Origin: Cytophagales bacterium
GTDB lineage: Bacteria; Bacteroidota; Bacteroidia; Cytophagales; Cyclobacteriaceae
Assembly (NCBI GenBank): GCA_022360875.1
Contig: JAKSBZ010000380.1
Coordinates: 1 to 58,857 of the forward strand
Direction of reading: 5' to 3'
Length of the DNA: 58,857 bases
Both the position numbers and the translations under genes were made by a program. Positions within the stretch are counted from its first letter, which is position 1. The number at the start of each line of letters is the position of its first letter. The notes below the pieces were generated by a model. It was not told where the DNA came from. It saw only the letters and a program-made list of their open reading frames with translations, and ran no database searches. Positions 27,017 through 36,161 of this stretch are shown one piece after another.

Positions 27017-27058
27017 AAAAGCGGAGCTGGTGCTTCGCTTTTGCTCTTCTATTTTTTT
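27017..27058 (+). terminator. Intrinsic terminator after the SusE/F-like gene
   Basis: An 11-bp stem, AAAAGCGGAGC / GCTTCGCTTTT (one G-U pair), with a 4-nt loop. A T-rich tract (27051-27058) lies a few bases further on. It separates the susCDE transcript from the GH66 gene. Confidence 0.75.
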
Positions 27059-27210
27059 CTTGAAGATTCTCAAATTCATACAAGAGCACACTGCCTTCTT
27101 GATAATATGGCTGTTAATATAAGCGTACGGTTATAAACAGATAACCCTGTTAAATTTTTTAGATATTCATTTTACCTGAATCAAGCAGCTTCCTATAAAA
27201 AAATACTCTA

Positions 27211-28965
27211 ATGAAAAGCATAAACCAATTCCTGGTTTTGTGGCTATTGCTTTTGTTCTGTGCCTGTGAAACAGATTCAGAAAACGAAAGACCCAGTCCA
27301 GACAATCCGAAAACACTCGTTTCAGTTCAGCTTTCGACCGATAAATCAGCCTACCGCCCAAGTGAAGAGGTAACTGTTTCTGTTTCAGGAAGGCTTCCGG
27401 GCAATTGCAGAGTCAGGTGCAGGCATTTGAACAATATACTGGCCGATCAGGAGTTTTCCGGCAGCGAATGGCAGTGGACACTTCCCCCTGATGAGGGAAA
27501 GGCATACCTGATTGATTTTTACAAGCGAAAAAATGGAGAGGAAACAACGCTGGCCAGCATAGCAGTAGATGCGAATTCCGACTGGACCAGCCGCCCCCGA
27601 TATGGCTTTCTGTCACGATATGACAGCCGGTTAAGCCAAGAGGAAATAGATTGTACGCTTGATTTCCTCAAACGTTTGCATATTAACGGTCTGCAGTACT
27701 ATGACTGGCATTTCAAACACCATAAGCCGCTTAAAATGATTGGAAAAGAGCCGGCGGAAAGCTGGCAGGAGCTTTCAAAACGCGAGGTTTCTTTTGAAGT
27801 GGTAAAAACGTATATACAGAAAGCCCGCGCGCTTGGAATTGCCTCAATGAGTTACAATCTGCTGTTCGGAGTCTGGGAAGATTACGCTTTGGACGGCGTG
27901 AAAAAGGAATGGCTGCTTTTCAGCGACGCGCATCAGGGCTCGGTTAGCAAACATGACTTGGACGATAACTGGGCTCAAAGCGATATTCTATTGACAGACC
28001 CTTCGAACAAGTTCTGGCAGGATTACATTTTTACCGAAACTGAAGCGATTTACAAACATCTGAACTTTGACGGCTGGCATCTGGACCAATTGGGAGACCG
28101 TGGAAGCGTGTATAATTTCCTGGGAAAGAATATATATTTACCGTTAGGTTATGAAAGCTTTCTGAAAAGGCTCAGAAACCGTTTCCCGTCCAAGAAAATG
28201 GTCATGAATGCAGTAAATCAGTACGGTCAAAAAGAGATACAGTCCGCACCTGTTGATTTTGCATATACAGAAGTGTGGGAGCCTAACGGAAGCTTTAAGG
28301 ACTTGGCTGATATTATCAAAAGCAATCAAACGGTGTCGTTTGGAAAGAAAAGTGTGTTGGCGGCTTATCTGAATTATAACAAGGCTGACCATCAGGGAAC
28401 ATTCAATACGCCAGCTGTGCTGCTGGCCGATGCCGTCATTTTCGCTTTTGGAGCTTCGCATCTGGAAATGGGCGAGCATATGCTCGGAAAAGAGTATTTT
28501 CCGAACCAAAACCTGAGAATGCTTCAAGACCTGAAAGACAGGCTTGTGGAATTTTATGATTTTCAGGTGGCCTACGAAAATTTGCTTCAGGATGAAGGGG
28601 AATGGAACGAAGCAACGGTTGAGGCTCAGGATCTGGCAACAACCGTTCAGGCCTGGCCGCCTCAGAAAGGCGCCATTTCAACCGTATGCAGGAAAACCGG
28701 TCAGTCGCAGGTAATTCACTTTCTGAACTTTTCAGAAGCGAATCATTTGAGCTGGCGTGATGCAGACGGGACACAGTCCTATCCAAATAAGAAGAGAAAC
28801 ATAGAACTAGCAATAGATTGCAAAGCCTCGGTTGGCAAAGTATGGTATGCTTCGCCAGATTACCAGAAAGGTGTGGCGCAAGAGCTTGACTACCGAATTG
28901 AAGACGGAAAAATCGTATGCACGCTCCCTGTTTTGCAGTTTTGGGGAATGCTGGTGATTGAATAA
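27211..28965 (+). CDS. GH66-family dextranase-like lipoprotein
   Basis: A 584-residue lipoprotein (signal MKSINQFLVLWLLLLFCA, then Cys19), so probably a surface enzyme. An N-terminal Ig-like domain (about 30-125) precedes the catalytic barrel, which opens with RYGFLSRYD and has HINGLQYYDWHFKHHKPL, both hallmarks of glycoside hydrolase family 66. The likely nucleophile is D292 in GWHLDQLGD and the acid/base E354 in YTEVW, matching the paired Asp/Glu of dextranases and cycloisomaltooligosaccharide glucanotransferases. It would cleave alpha-1,6-glucan (dextran) outside the cell for uptake by SusCD. No CITase-type inserted binding module is evident, so an endo-dextranase is more likely. Confidence 0.88.
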   Translation: MKSINQFLVLWLLLLFCACETDSENERPSPDNPKTLVSVQLSTDKSAYRPSEEVTVSVSGRLPGNCRVRCRHLNNILADQEFSGSEWQWTLPPDEGKAYLIDFYKRKNGEETTLASIAVDANSDWTSRPRYGFLSRYDSRLSQEEIDCTLDFLKRLHINGLQYYDWHFKHHKPLKMIGKEPAESWQELSKREVSFEVVKTYIQKARALGIASMSYNLLFGVWEDYALDGVKKEWLLFSDAHQGSVSKHDLDDNWAQSDILLTDPSNKFWQDYIFTETEAIYKHLNFDGWHLDQLGDRGSVYNFLGKNIYLPLGYESFLKRLRNRFPSKKMVMNAVNQYGQKEIQSAPVDFAYTEVWEPNGSFKDLADIIKSNQTVSFGKKSVLAAYLNYNKADHQGTFNTPAVLLADAVIFAFGASHLEMGEHMLGKEYFPNQNLRMLQDLKDRLVEFYDFQVAYENLLQDEGEWNEATVEAQDLATTVQAWPPQKGAISTVCRKTGQSQVIHFLNFSEANHLSWRDADGTQSYPNKKRNIELAIDCKASVGKVWYASPDYQKGVAQELDYRIEDGKIVCTLPVLQFWGMLVIE

Positions 28966-29052
28966 AGAATTATTGTTAAAAAAAAATCAGATGCGCGGTT
29001 GTATGTTTAGTGTTTTGCGTATAGCAGTTCATTCTGATTCCCCCCTGTTCTC

Positions 29053-29087
29053 ATTAAGGAGCGTGATATTGTTTCATGCTCCTTAAT
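29053..29087 (+). promoter_or_regulatory. Long hairpin between the GH66 and GH31 genes
   Basis: A 13-bp stem (29053-29065 with 29075-29087; one G-U pair) and a 9-nt loop. No T-run follows, so it is not a classical terminator; mRNA stabilisation or processing is possible. It lies 88 bp past the GH66 stop and 105 bp before the GH31 start. Confidence 0.65.
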
Positions 29088-29191
29088 AATCATGCGCCTT
29101 GCCTCTGCTTTGGCGGAAACTTGCAATGGTGCCTGAAACCAGATGTTTATGACCTGTAAAGTAAATAATTGAAAAACCATTAAAAAAACAG

Positions 29192-31675
29192 ATGAATAGA
29201 ATCAAAAGAGGCTGCATGCTGTTGCTCATTTTTCTTCCAGCAGTTTTGTCAGCACAAATACATGCTGGCAACTACCATAGCCACCAAATGAAAAGAAACA
29301 AGCTGACAATTTTCACTGACAAAGCTCTTAGGGTTGAGTTTACGCTGCTGAGTCAGAACATGTTCAAGCTGTTGTATCTTGCCGACGGAAAAAAGGAGAA
29401 AGAATCTTTTGCGGTTTTGCCCGATGCATTCAGCGATGCTCCGGATATTCATGTAAGCGAAACGCCGCAGAATTTGGAGATATTCACAAATGACCTGATT
29501 ATTCGGATTGCCAAGAACCCGCTGCAGGTTCGTGTGTACGACAAATGGCAGAAGTTGTTGATGGAGGATGTTGGTGAACGCGGATACGAAGCAAATGGGA
29601 ATAAAATCCTTTCTGCTAAAACCTTGAAACCCGGAGAGCGGGTTTACGGACTTGGAGAAAAAAACGGCAGCTTGAACAGAGTGGGCGGCCGGTTCCGTAT
29701 GTGGAACAGCGACAAGCCATGTTACCAAGTTACGGAAGATCCGCTGTACAAAAGCATACCGTTCTTTATCAGCAGTCTTGGGTACGGAATCTTCTTTGAC
29801 AATACGTACAAGACTTCATTTGATTTCGGAGTAAACAGTTCACGTGAATATTCTTTCGGCAGCGAAGGCGGAAATTTGCGTTATTATTTTATTTTCGGTC
29901 CCGGTTTGAAGCAGGTTATAAAACGCTATGCTTCGCTAACAGGAAATCCGATTATGCCTCCGGCTTGGGGACTGGGTTTTGCGCAGTGCCGAGGGTTGCT
30001 TACCAACGAAAAACTGACTCGGGATATAGCCGAGGGATATCGCAAGCGAAAAATTCCTTGCGACATTATTTATCAGGACATAGGCTGGACGCAGCACTTG
30101 CAGGATTTTGAGTGGAGAAAAGAGAATTATGACAATCCTCAAAAAATGCTTTCGGATTTGAATGATCAGGGCTTCAAAGTAATTGTTTCGCAGGATCCGG
30201 TGATTTCCCAGGCAAATGAAAAACAGTGGGCAGAAGCCGATTCTTTGGAATACTTTGTAAAAGATTCGCGAACAGGAAGGACATATGATATGCCTTGGCC
30301 TTGGGGCGGAAATTGCGGCGTTGTGGATTTTACAAACGAAGAAGTTGCCGACTGGTGGGGCAAGTATCAGCAAAAAGCAATCGACGACGGCGTGCAGGGA
30401 TTCTGGACGGATATGGGAGAACCTGCATGGAGCAACGAAGATGAAGCGGACCGGCTGAATATGCGTCATGTATTGGGTCCGCACAAAGAAATACACAACG
30501 TGTACGGGCTTACCTGGGACAAGACAGTTACCGAACAGTTCGAAAAAAGAAATCCCAATAAGCGGATTTTTCAGATGACCCGAGCGGGATACGCAGGAAT
30601 GCAGCGTTATACATTCGGATGGTCGGGCGACAGCGGCAACGGCGGGGATGTTGCGGCCGGTTGGGAACAGCTTAATGAGCAACTGTCTGTGGCCATGTCT
30701 GCGGGCATGGGGCTTATACCGTTTTGGTCTTGCGACATCAGCGGATACTGCGGCGACATCAAAGACTATGAGGCTTTCAGCGAACTGTACACGCGCTGGG
30801 TGCAGTTCGGAGCGTTTAATCCGCTCAGCCGCATTCACCACGAAGGAAACAATGCTGTGGAACCTTGGCTGTTTGGTGAAGAAACCGAAAAGCTTGTTAA
30901 ACAGGCTATCGAACTGAAGTATTCTCTTTTCCCTTATATATACACTTACAGCCGCAAAGCCTATGACACCGGCCTTCCGCTGATTCGCGCCATGGTGCTG
31001 GAGTATCCTTCAGACAAGCAGGCGTTTGAATTAAACAGCCAGTTTATGTTCGGCGAAGAAATGCTGGTTGCTCCTGTAACTGAAGAGGAAGCTTATGAGA
31101 AGCGCGTGTATCTTCCTAAAGGCGAATGGGTTGACTTCCATCACCCTGAAAAGGCTTACAAAGGAAAGCAGTGGATCAGCTGTCCGGTTGAGCTGGACGA
31201 TATACCGGTGTTTGTAAAAAGAGGCTCAATAATTCCGCAAATGCCTGTTATGCAGTTTATTGATGAAAATCCAAATTACCCGCTGGTGCTGAATGTTTTT
31301 CCGCATTTCAGAAAGAGAAAAGCAGTGTTTCACGTCTATGAAGATGACGGGACGACCAATGATTACAAAAAAAATATTTACGGAGAAAGAATCGTTAGCT
31401 GCAGAACCAGTGAAAAAAGCCTGGAAATTCGAATTAAGAAAAAAGAGCATAACGAATATTCTTTGAAGAGCAGAGCCTATGTTTTTCGGCTGCATCTAAA
31501 TGAAAAACCGGCTGGAGTTTACTATAAAAATAAAAAAATGAAAAAGAAATCCTTTTGCTGGAAGGACAATATACCTGAAAAGGATTGCTGGCATTGGGAC
31601 AAAGAAAGCAATGAATGCGTCGTCAAACTCGAAGACTGCAACAGCAGCGATGCTTTAGAAATTAGATTTCGATAA
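29192..31675 (+). CDS. GH31-family alpha-glucosidase, secreted
   Basis: An 827-residue enzyme with a signal peptide (MNRIKRGCMLLLIFLPAVLS, cleavage near AQ), so probably periplasmic. An N-terminal galactose-mutarotase-like beta domain (with GERVYGLGEKNGSLNRVGGR) precedes the catalytic barrel. The nucleophile is D407 in GFWTDMGEPAW and the acid/base D480 in GWSGDSG, both in family GH31 context. The barrel also has PAWGLGFAQCRGL and the DIIYQDIGW strand. C-terminal beta domains follow. In dextran loci a GH31 enzyme hydrolyses isomalto-oligosaccharides to glucose after import, which fits its place behind GH66. Its leader (AAAACCATTAAAAAAACAG before the ATG) nearly copies that of susD. Confidence 0.92.
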   Translation: MNRIKRGCMLLLIFLPAVLSAQIHAGNYHSHQMKRNKLTIFTDKALRVEFTLLSQNMFKLLYLADGKKEKESFAVLPDAFSDAPDIHVSETPQNLEIFTNDLIIRIAKNPLQVRVYDKWQKLLMEDVGERGYEANGNKILSAKTLKPGERVYGLGEKNGSLNRVGGRFRMWNSDKPCYQVTEDPLYKSIPFFISSLGYGIFFDNTYKTSFDFGVNSSREYSFGSEGGNLRYYFIFGPGLKQVIKRYASLTGNPIMPPAWGLGFAQCRGLLTNEKLTRDIAEGYRKRKIPCDIIYQDIGWTQHLQDFEWRKENYDNPQKMLSDLNDQGFKVIVSQDPVISQANEKQWAEADSLEYFVKDSRTGRTYDMPWPWGGNCGVVDFTNEEVADWWGKYQQKAIDDGVQGFWTDMGEPAWSNEDEADRLNMRHVLGPHKEIHNVYGLTWDKTVTEQFEKRNPNKRIFQMTRAGYAGMQRYTFGWSGDSGNGGDVAAGWEQLNEQLSVAMSAGMGLIPFWSCDISGYCGDIKDYEAFSELYTRWVQFGAFNPLSRIHHEGNNAVEPWLFGEETEKLVKQAIELKYSLFPYIYTYSRKAYDTGLPLIRAMVLEYPSDKQAFELNSQFMFGEEMLVAPVTEEEAYEKRVYLPKGEWVDFHHPEKAYKGKQWISCPVELDDIPVFVKRGSIIPQMPVMQFIDENPNYPLVLNVFPHFRKRKAVFHVYEDDGTTNDYKKNIYGERIVSCRTSEKSLEIRIKKKEHNEYSLKSRAYVFRLHLNEKPAGVYYKNKKMKKKSFCWKDNIPEKDCWHWDKESNECVVKLEDCNSSDALEIRFR

Positions 31676-31680
31676 AAACG

Positions 31681-31711
31681 AAAAGAGCGGGGCAATTTGT
31701 TCCGCTTTTTT
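31681..31711. terminator. Bidirectional terminator between GH31 and the convergent sigma gene
   Basis: The core stem is AGCGG / CCGCT, extended by wobble and A-T pairs and flanked by an A-run on the left and seven T residues on the right, so it can act on both strands. It ends at the sigma gene's stop codon. Confidence 0.75.
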
Positions 31712-32316
31712 TACCTCAAAAAGAAAAATAAAAAGACAAAAGGTTTGAGTTCTTCCCGCATTATTTTGACAGCTTTTCCGATGTGCTTTTCGACTGTTCG
31801 TACAGAAAGGGATTCTTTTTTTGCAATTTCTTTGGCCATTAGCCCTTCAAAACGGTTTAACAGAAAAATTTTTCGGCACTTTTCCGGAAGTTTGTCTAAA
31901 GCTTTTTCGAGCATTTCCTTCAATTCAAGTTCCGTATGCAGAGTATCTTCCTTCAAATAGTCCGGATCGCTCAAAAAATATTCAGCAGCTTTGTTTTCAA
32001 CATCAATATGTCTTAGATAATCAATCGAGCGGTTTCTGATGGATGAGAACGCATAGGAGCGAAAACTTTGTTTAATGGTATAATCGTTTCGTCGGATCCA
32101 AAGATTGTAAAAAAAATCTTGAACAAGATCTTCAGCGGCCTCTTGCTCTCGTATAATTTTCTGAGAAAAAACAACCAAGGAAGAATAATATTTAGTAAAC
32201 AAACAGTCAAACGCACTCTTATCATTTTCTGTCAGCCGAAAAAGTAACGCATTGTCCTCTTTCAAATGAGGGAGGTCGTTGGCATCCCTATCTATTTCCA
32301 AGCGATTCATCATCAT
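31711..32316 (-). CDS. ECF sigma factor at the far end of the PUL, likely partner of the FecR
   Basis: A 201-residue sigma factor. Three consecutive Met codons (32316, 32313, 32310) make the exact start uncertain. Region 2 has EAAEDLVQDFFYNLWIRRND and SFRSYAFSSIRNRSIDYLRH. Region 4 has GLMAKEIAKKESLSVRTVEK. The hydrophobic C-terminal tail (PFVFLFFFLR) is typical of the Bacteroides-expansion family of ECF sigma factors that are controlled by FecR. No anti-sigma gene follows it. The FecR at 19236 is the only one in the window, so I infer that they are partners separated by the PUL. It is transcribed toward the PUL and stops in a shared terminator. Confidence 0.88.
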   Translation of the reverse strand: MMMNRLEIDRDANDLPHLKEDNALLFRLTENDKSAFDCLFTKYYSSLVVFSQKIIREQEAAEDLVQDFFYNLWIRRNDYTIKQSFRSYAFSSIRNRSIDYLRHIDVENKAAEYFLSDPDYLKEDTLHTELELKEMLEKALDKLPEKCRKIFLLNRFEGLMAKEIAKKESLSVRTVEKHIGKAVKIMREELKPFVFLFFFLR

Positions 32317-32422
32317 TTCACCTGCCCCAGACCAAAAATTATCGAAATAAAGAACATTTCCCCAATATGGGATTTTTTCATGAAAATGACATTTCTTACT
32401 GAAAACAAATTTTATAAATAAA

Positions 32423-32459
32423 AAAACAGAAGCGCAATTATGAAATGCGCTTCTGTTTT
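32423..32459 (-). terminator. Intrinsic terminator of the HzsA-like gene
   Basis: A perfect 13-bp stem (AAAACAGAAGCGC / GCGCTTCTGTTTT) with an 11-nt loop. On the minus strand it is followed by a T-run, ending the 32487-36161 transcript. Confidence 0.85.
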
Positions 32460-32486
32460 AAAAGATTAATATTGTGATTTTTAAAC

Positions 32487-35400
32487 TTATTTATGTGCTA
32501 ATGAGGCTGGATCGTCCAGAACGACTATGCGGAAACCAACATTAAACACTTTTTGCCAAGGCTCATATCCTATTCTGAACGTTGAGGTAGCTCTTTTTGG
32601 AACATCTTTCCATGACCCGCCTCTCACAGCCTTAAGGGATTTTTTATCCAGGCTGTTTCTTCCGTCTTTTGCATTATACGGGTATGATGCATAATCCGAA
32701 AGGGTCCATTCGGCAACATTTCCGTGCATATCAAAGAGTCCCCATGCATTGGCTTTATATTGTCCTGTTCCGGTAGGAACCATTACTTTATCGTTAACGC
32801 TTTCAACTTTCGGAAGGAAGTTGTTGGCTTCGAAAAGCGCATGATCTCTTCCTATCGGCTGCGGGTCTACTCCGTTAACCGCCATTTTTTCCAGGCTTAC
32901 ATCCGCCATATTTGCAAACTGCGCAAAATTGGAGCTTTTTGTACCAAACCACATGTCGCTGGTTGATCCTGTGCGGCAGGCCCACTCCCACTGCGATTCG
33001 GTTGGCAAACTTATATTCAGGCCGGTTTTTTTGCTCAGTTCACGGCAGAAATCCATCGCATCGTTCCAGCTTACTCGTATTACGGGCTGCTGATCCTGGT
33101 TGGCATCGTAGCCTCCGAAGATATGGTCTTTCCACTGCTGATCGACATGGCGGCTATTGTGCTTAGGATACAAACGCCGGAACTGCTGGTTGGTAATTTC
33201 CATCGCAGCCATCCAGAAAGCTTTGCCGATTTTCACCTTGGCTCTCGGATATTCATCTTTATAGCCTTTTTCGGATCCCATAACGAATGATCCGGCAGGA
33301 ATGCGAACCAGCTTGATTTTTACACCTTCTCCCAAGTCGATGGTTTTGGTTGTAGATCCTTTTTTCGAAGCTTTGGTTTGCAGCTCCTTCGCCTGCTGGC
33401 TGTTAAAAGGCCATTTTCTTGCTTTAACCTTTTTGTGTTTCACGGCAACTTCAGGCTCGGGTTTTTCCGGAGAGATCTTCCCTAATTTGTTTCTTTTTTG
33501 GTTGGCCGCCTCCAGCTCTTCGTCCGAACGGTCCACAACCATTCCGAATCGTTCCGCTATTTGCTTGCGTCTAATTTCTTGAGCTTTGTCAGTACGGAAT
33601 TTGTCGCTTTTCTTGTACTCGCCATGGAAAGGAACATTCAAGTCGATCCAAGTATACAATCTGTCCCATTCTTCATCGCTGAGTTTGACGTTGTGGTGAT
33701 TTTTTTTCAGCATTTGCACCAGCGGACTGGTGTTGGCGTGGAAGTTCATTGGCGTCAGCATTTTTTGATCCGACTCAGGACCCGGACGATAAATATACGG
33801 ATGAATCTCCCAATAACTTTTTCCGAACTCAATGCCGAAATCAGTATACCAATGTTTCTTTGATCCCGGTTTAATAAGCGGTTTCATGCTGGTGTCGGCA
33901 AAATTTGGACGGCCACTTTTCGATCCGTTGTGGCAAGACACGCATTTCTTATCCAGAATTGGCTGAATTTCGTTCATGAAAGTCATTGGACGAGCCGGAC
34001 CGTACCACTCGATGATTTTTGCTGGTTTCTTTTTCCTAGATGCAATCGTTTGGCGCGGCACTGGTACCATGCTTCTGTCCTCGTGGCAGCCTATGCAGGA
34101 AAGGGTTTCGCCTGGCATAGCCGTCAGCCAGCTTCTCATTAGCTGCACGGCGCGCCCTTCGCTGTCCAGCGGCTGCAGCGAGATCGGCGTGTTTGCCGGA
34201 ATCTGGAACAATGCCGAACCGTCTTCTTCTACGGGAACGGTACCCAAAATACGCTTGATGTCCCAGCCGCTTTCCAATCCGGCAGAGAAATGGTCTCCCT
34301 TGGTGTTGTTGTAAACAAACTTGTAGGAAAAGATACGCAGTTTTTTAATTGTACCTTTAGGAACTCCGGCTAAACCAGGTCCCTCATATATATCCTGAAT
34401 GTAGACATCAGCGGTTTCCTTGTCGAGATTTACCATGTCAGGAATCACCGGAGGCATGGTTCTGTTTTTAACAAGTATCGGAGAGTTCATTCCTGCGCCT
34501 TCACATTCGGCAATCAGTGTCATGTTGTCGAAAATGTCCACTAAATAAATTCCCCAAAGACCTTCCGGGTTCAATTTGGCAGAAACCAGGTAATACTCAT
34601 CACTTAGGGGATAAGGAGTCAAAAACTGTGGCCAGACACCGTCAACGAGCCGGTCTTTTACCTCAGCAATTACCTTTTTGTTGTAACCAGGGATTTCCTG
34701 CACTACTCCGTCGGCTTCTTTACGTCCCTTTTTAGGATCCAGAATAATCAGGCGTCCGCTTCTGGCCGTTCCGTGGTGCCCGCTGACAATACCAACGATT
34801 TTTGTTGGATGTCCCGGAATTGGTCGCGCGTCAAAAAAGCTGTTAGGCCAATACGAACCGCTTCCGTAATACTCTTTTTTTCCTGTGCCGTCAGGATTCA
34901 TATGCAGCAGATTGCGTGCAAAGTAGTGCGACATATCGGTATACTCCCAACGCAAGTACATCAGTCGTCCGTTGTTCAAAACAACAGGATCCCACTCATT
35001 GTCTTGCCCAAAGCTTACCTGTCTTACGTGCTGGGTTTTCGGATCCAGGATGCCCACCAATGCCACGCCTGAAGTACCGTTTACACAAGGAACTCCCTGA
35101 AGGGACAAGTTGGAAGTCATGGCGATTTTTCCGTTCGGCATAAATGCGCCGTCCATATAATCTATTTCAGGGACATCGCCAGGAGTCAAGCGCTTAGGTT
35201 CCTTTCCGTTTATGTCTGTTTCATAGATATGCCATCTGCCGTGAGGCCCCATTTTTGAGAACAACACGCGATTGCCGTCAAAGTGGAGCTCCAAATCGGC
35301 AACTCTGCTTCCTTCCGGCTTGTAGACGCTTTTCCAGCAGGTTTTTCCTTTTTGAATGCACTGAAGGCGGACAATCTCTGACTGCCCTTTTGGAGTAGAG

Positions 35401-36161
35401 CTAACGTTGGAACTCCAGTTGTTGCGAGGCATGGCCAGTGCTGGTGCGCCTGTCATTCGTGCATTTTTTCCTAAATAGTGTTTGGTCGCCAGAATATCGG
35501 CGTTCATCAGCGGATTGGACAGCAGTAGCTTCCGCTTTAGAGAAACGAGCTCTTCGGCTTTGGCCAAAGCTCCTTTTGAACGGCTGTAAATAGCCTCTTT
35601 TGCCAGCGGCAGTTCTCTTTTCAACTGGCTTTCTATGCCATGATCCGCAAAATCCTTGAAATTTTTCTTCATAAATTCAACGGAACGTCTGATTGCAGGC
35701 AAATTGATGCTGCACAGTTGCTCCTGTGCTCGTATGGTCAATATTATTTCTTCGAAAAAGGCCAGCACTTCCTTTGCGTCATTTCGGTCCAATACAGCAT
35801 CCAGATCCTTTTTGAACTGATTCGGCTTTTTCAATTTGCATATTGCTTTGTCAAAAATTCTTTTTTCCAATATGCGCTTTCCAGCCTTTTTTGTCTGTTG
35901 TTTTCCAGTCTTATTTTTTAGCAGCGACTGCTGGTGAAGTGATAGCACTTCCGGCATTTTTTTACCTGAGCAAGAAGCCAATTGTCGCATGATGTAAGGA
36001 AAATCCTTATGCAGCTGTTTCATTTGCTGCGCTTTGTTTTCAGGCGACTGAGAGATCTTGTAGAATCGGTCTGCCCACTTTTCCTGGCCTCTCACTCCTG
36101 TTCCCCAGAACAAAAGCAAGCCGCAAAGCAAACAGAAGGGCTTGGCAATTTTTAAGTACAT
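32487..36161 (-). CDS. Secreted HzsA-like protein: propeller, two c-type haem motifs and C-terminal FGE-like domain
   Basis: A 1224-residue exported protein (signal peptide LLCGLLLFWGTGVRGQ). Residues ~30-240 are a helical region. Residues ~265-640 look like a beta-propeller of the hydrazine-synthase-alpha-like/PD40 type (with GKIAMTSNLSLQGVPC and RLMYLRWEYTDMSHYF). The conserved linker TPISLQPLDSEGRAVQLMRS precedes CIGCH (C689-H693), and a second motif CVSCH is at 740-744. Residues ~965-1215 are a formylglycine-generating-enzyme-like domain (IPAGSFVMGSEKG, LPTESQWEWACRTGS, GLFDMHGNVAEW, VRGGSWKDVP). The paired cysteines that usually follow RGGSW in active FGEs are absent. A periplasmic redox or structural role is possible; hydrazine synthesis is not implied. 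It appears monocistronic. Confidence 0.75.
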   Translation of the reverse strand: MYLKIAKPFCLLCGLLLFWGTGVRGQEKWADRFYKISQSPENKAQQMKQLHKDFPYIMRQLASCSGKKMPEVLSLHQQSLLKNKTGKQQTKKAGKRILEKRIFDKAICKLKKPNQFKKDLDAVLDRNDAKEVLAFFEEIILTIRAQEQLCSINLPAIRRSVEFMKKNFKDFADHGIESQLKRELPLAKEAIYSRSKGALAKAEELVSLKRKLLLSNPLMNADILATKHYLGKNARMTGAPALAMPRNNWSSNVSSTPKGQSEIVRLQCIQKGKTCWKSVYKPEGSRVADLELHFDGNRVLFSKMGPHGRWHIYETDINGKEPKRLTPGDVPEIDYMDGAFMPNGKIAMTSNLSLQGVPCVNGTSGVALVGILDPKTQHVRQVSFGQDNEWDPVVLNNGRLMYLRWEYTDMSHYFARNLLHMNPDGTGKKEYYGSGSYWPNSFFDARPIPGHPTKIVGIVSGHHGTARSGRLIILDPKKGRKEADGVVQEIPGYNKKVIAEVKDRLVDGVWPQFLTPYPLSDEYYLVSAKLNPEGLWGIYLVDIFDNMTLIAECEGAGMNSPILVKNRTMPPVIPDMVNLDKETADVYIQDIYEGPGLAGVPKGTIKKLRIFSYKFVYNNTKGDHFSAGLESGWDIKRILGTVPVEEDGSALFQIPANTPISLQPLDSEGRAVQLMRSWLTAMPGETLSCIGCHEDRSMVPVPRQTIASRKKKPAKIIEWYGPARPMTFMNEIQPILDKKCVSCHNGSKSGRPNFADTSMKPLIKPGSKKHWYTDFGIEFGKSYWEIHPYIYRPGPESDQKMLTPMNFHANTSPLVQMLKKNHHNVKLSDEEWDRLYTWIDLNVPFHGEYKKSDKFRTDKAQEIRRKQIAERFGMVVDRSDEELEAANQKRNKLGKISPEKPEPEVAVKHKKVKARKWPFNSQQAKELQTKASKKGSTTKTIDLGEGVKIKLVRIPAGSFVMGSEKGYKDEYPRAKVKIGKAFWMAAMEITNQQFRRLYPKHNSRHVDQQWKDHIFGGYDANQDQQPVIRVSWNDAMDFCRELSKKTGLNISLPTESQWEWACRTGSTSDMWFGTKSSNFAQFANMADVSLEKMAVNGVDPQPIGRDHALFEANNFLPKVESVNDKVMVPTGTGQYKANAWGLFDMHGNVAEWTLSDYASYPYNAKDGRNSLDKKSLKAVRGGSWKDVPKRATSTFRIGYEPWQKVFNVGFRIVVLDDPASLAHK

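Noticed and set aside
19236..31675. Starch utilization (classical Sus) locus
   Set aside because: There is no GH13 amylase or GH97; the GH66 catalytic motifs point to alpha-1,6-glucan instead.
32487..36161. Hydrazine synthase or active sulfatase-maturing enzyme
   Set aside because: No HzsB/HzsC partners are encoded nearby, and the FGE-like domain lacks the cysteine pair after RGGSW.
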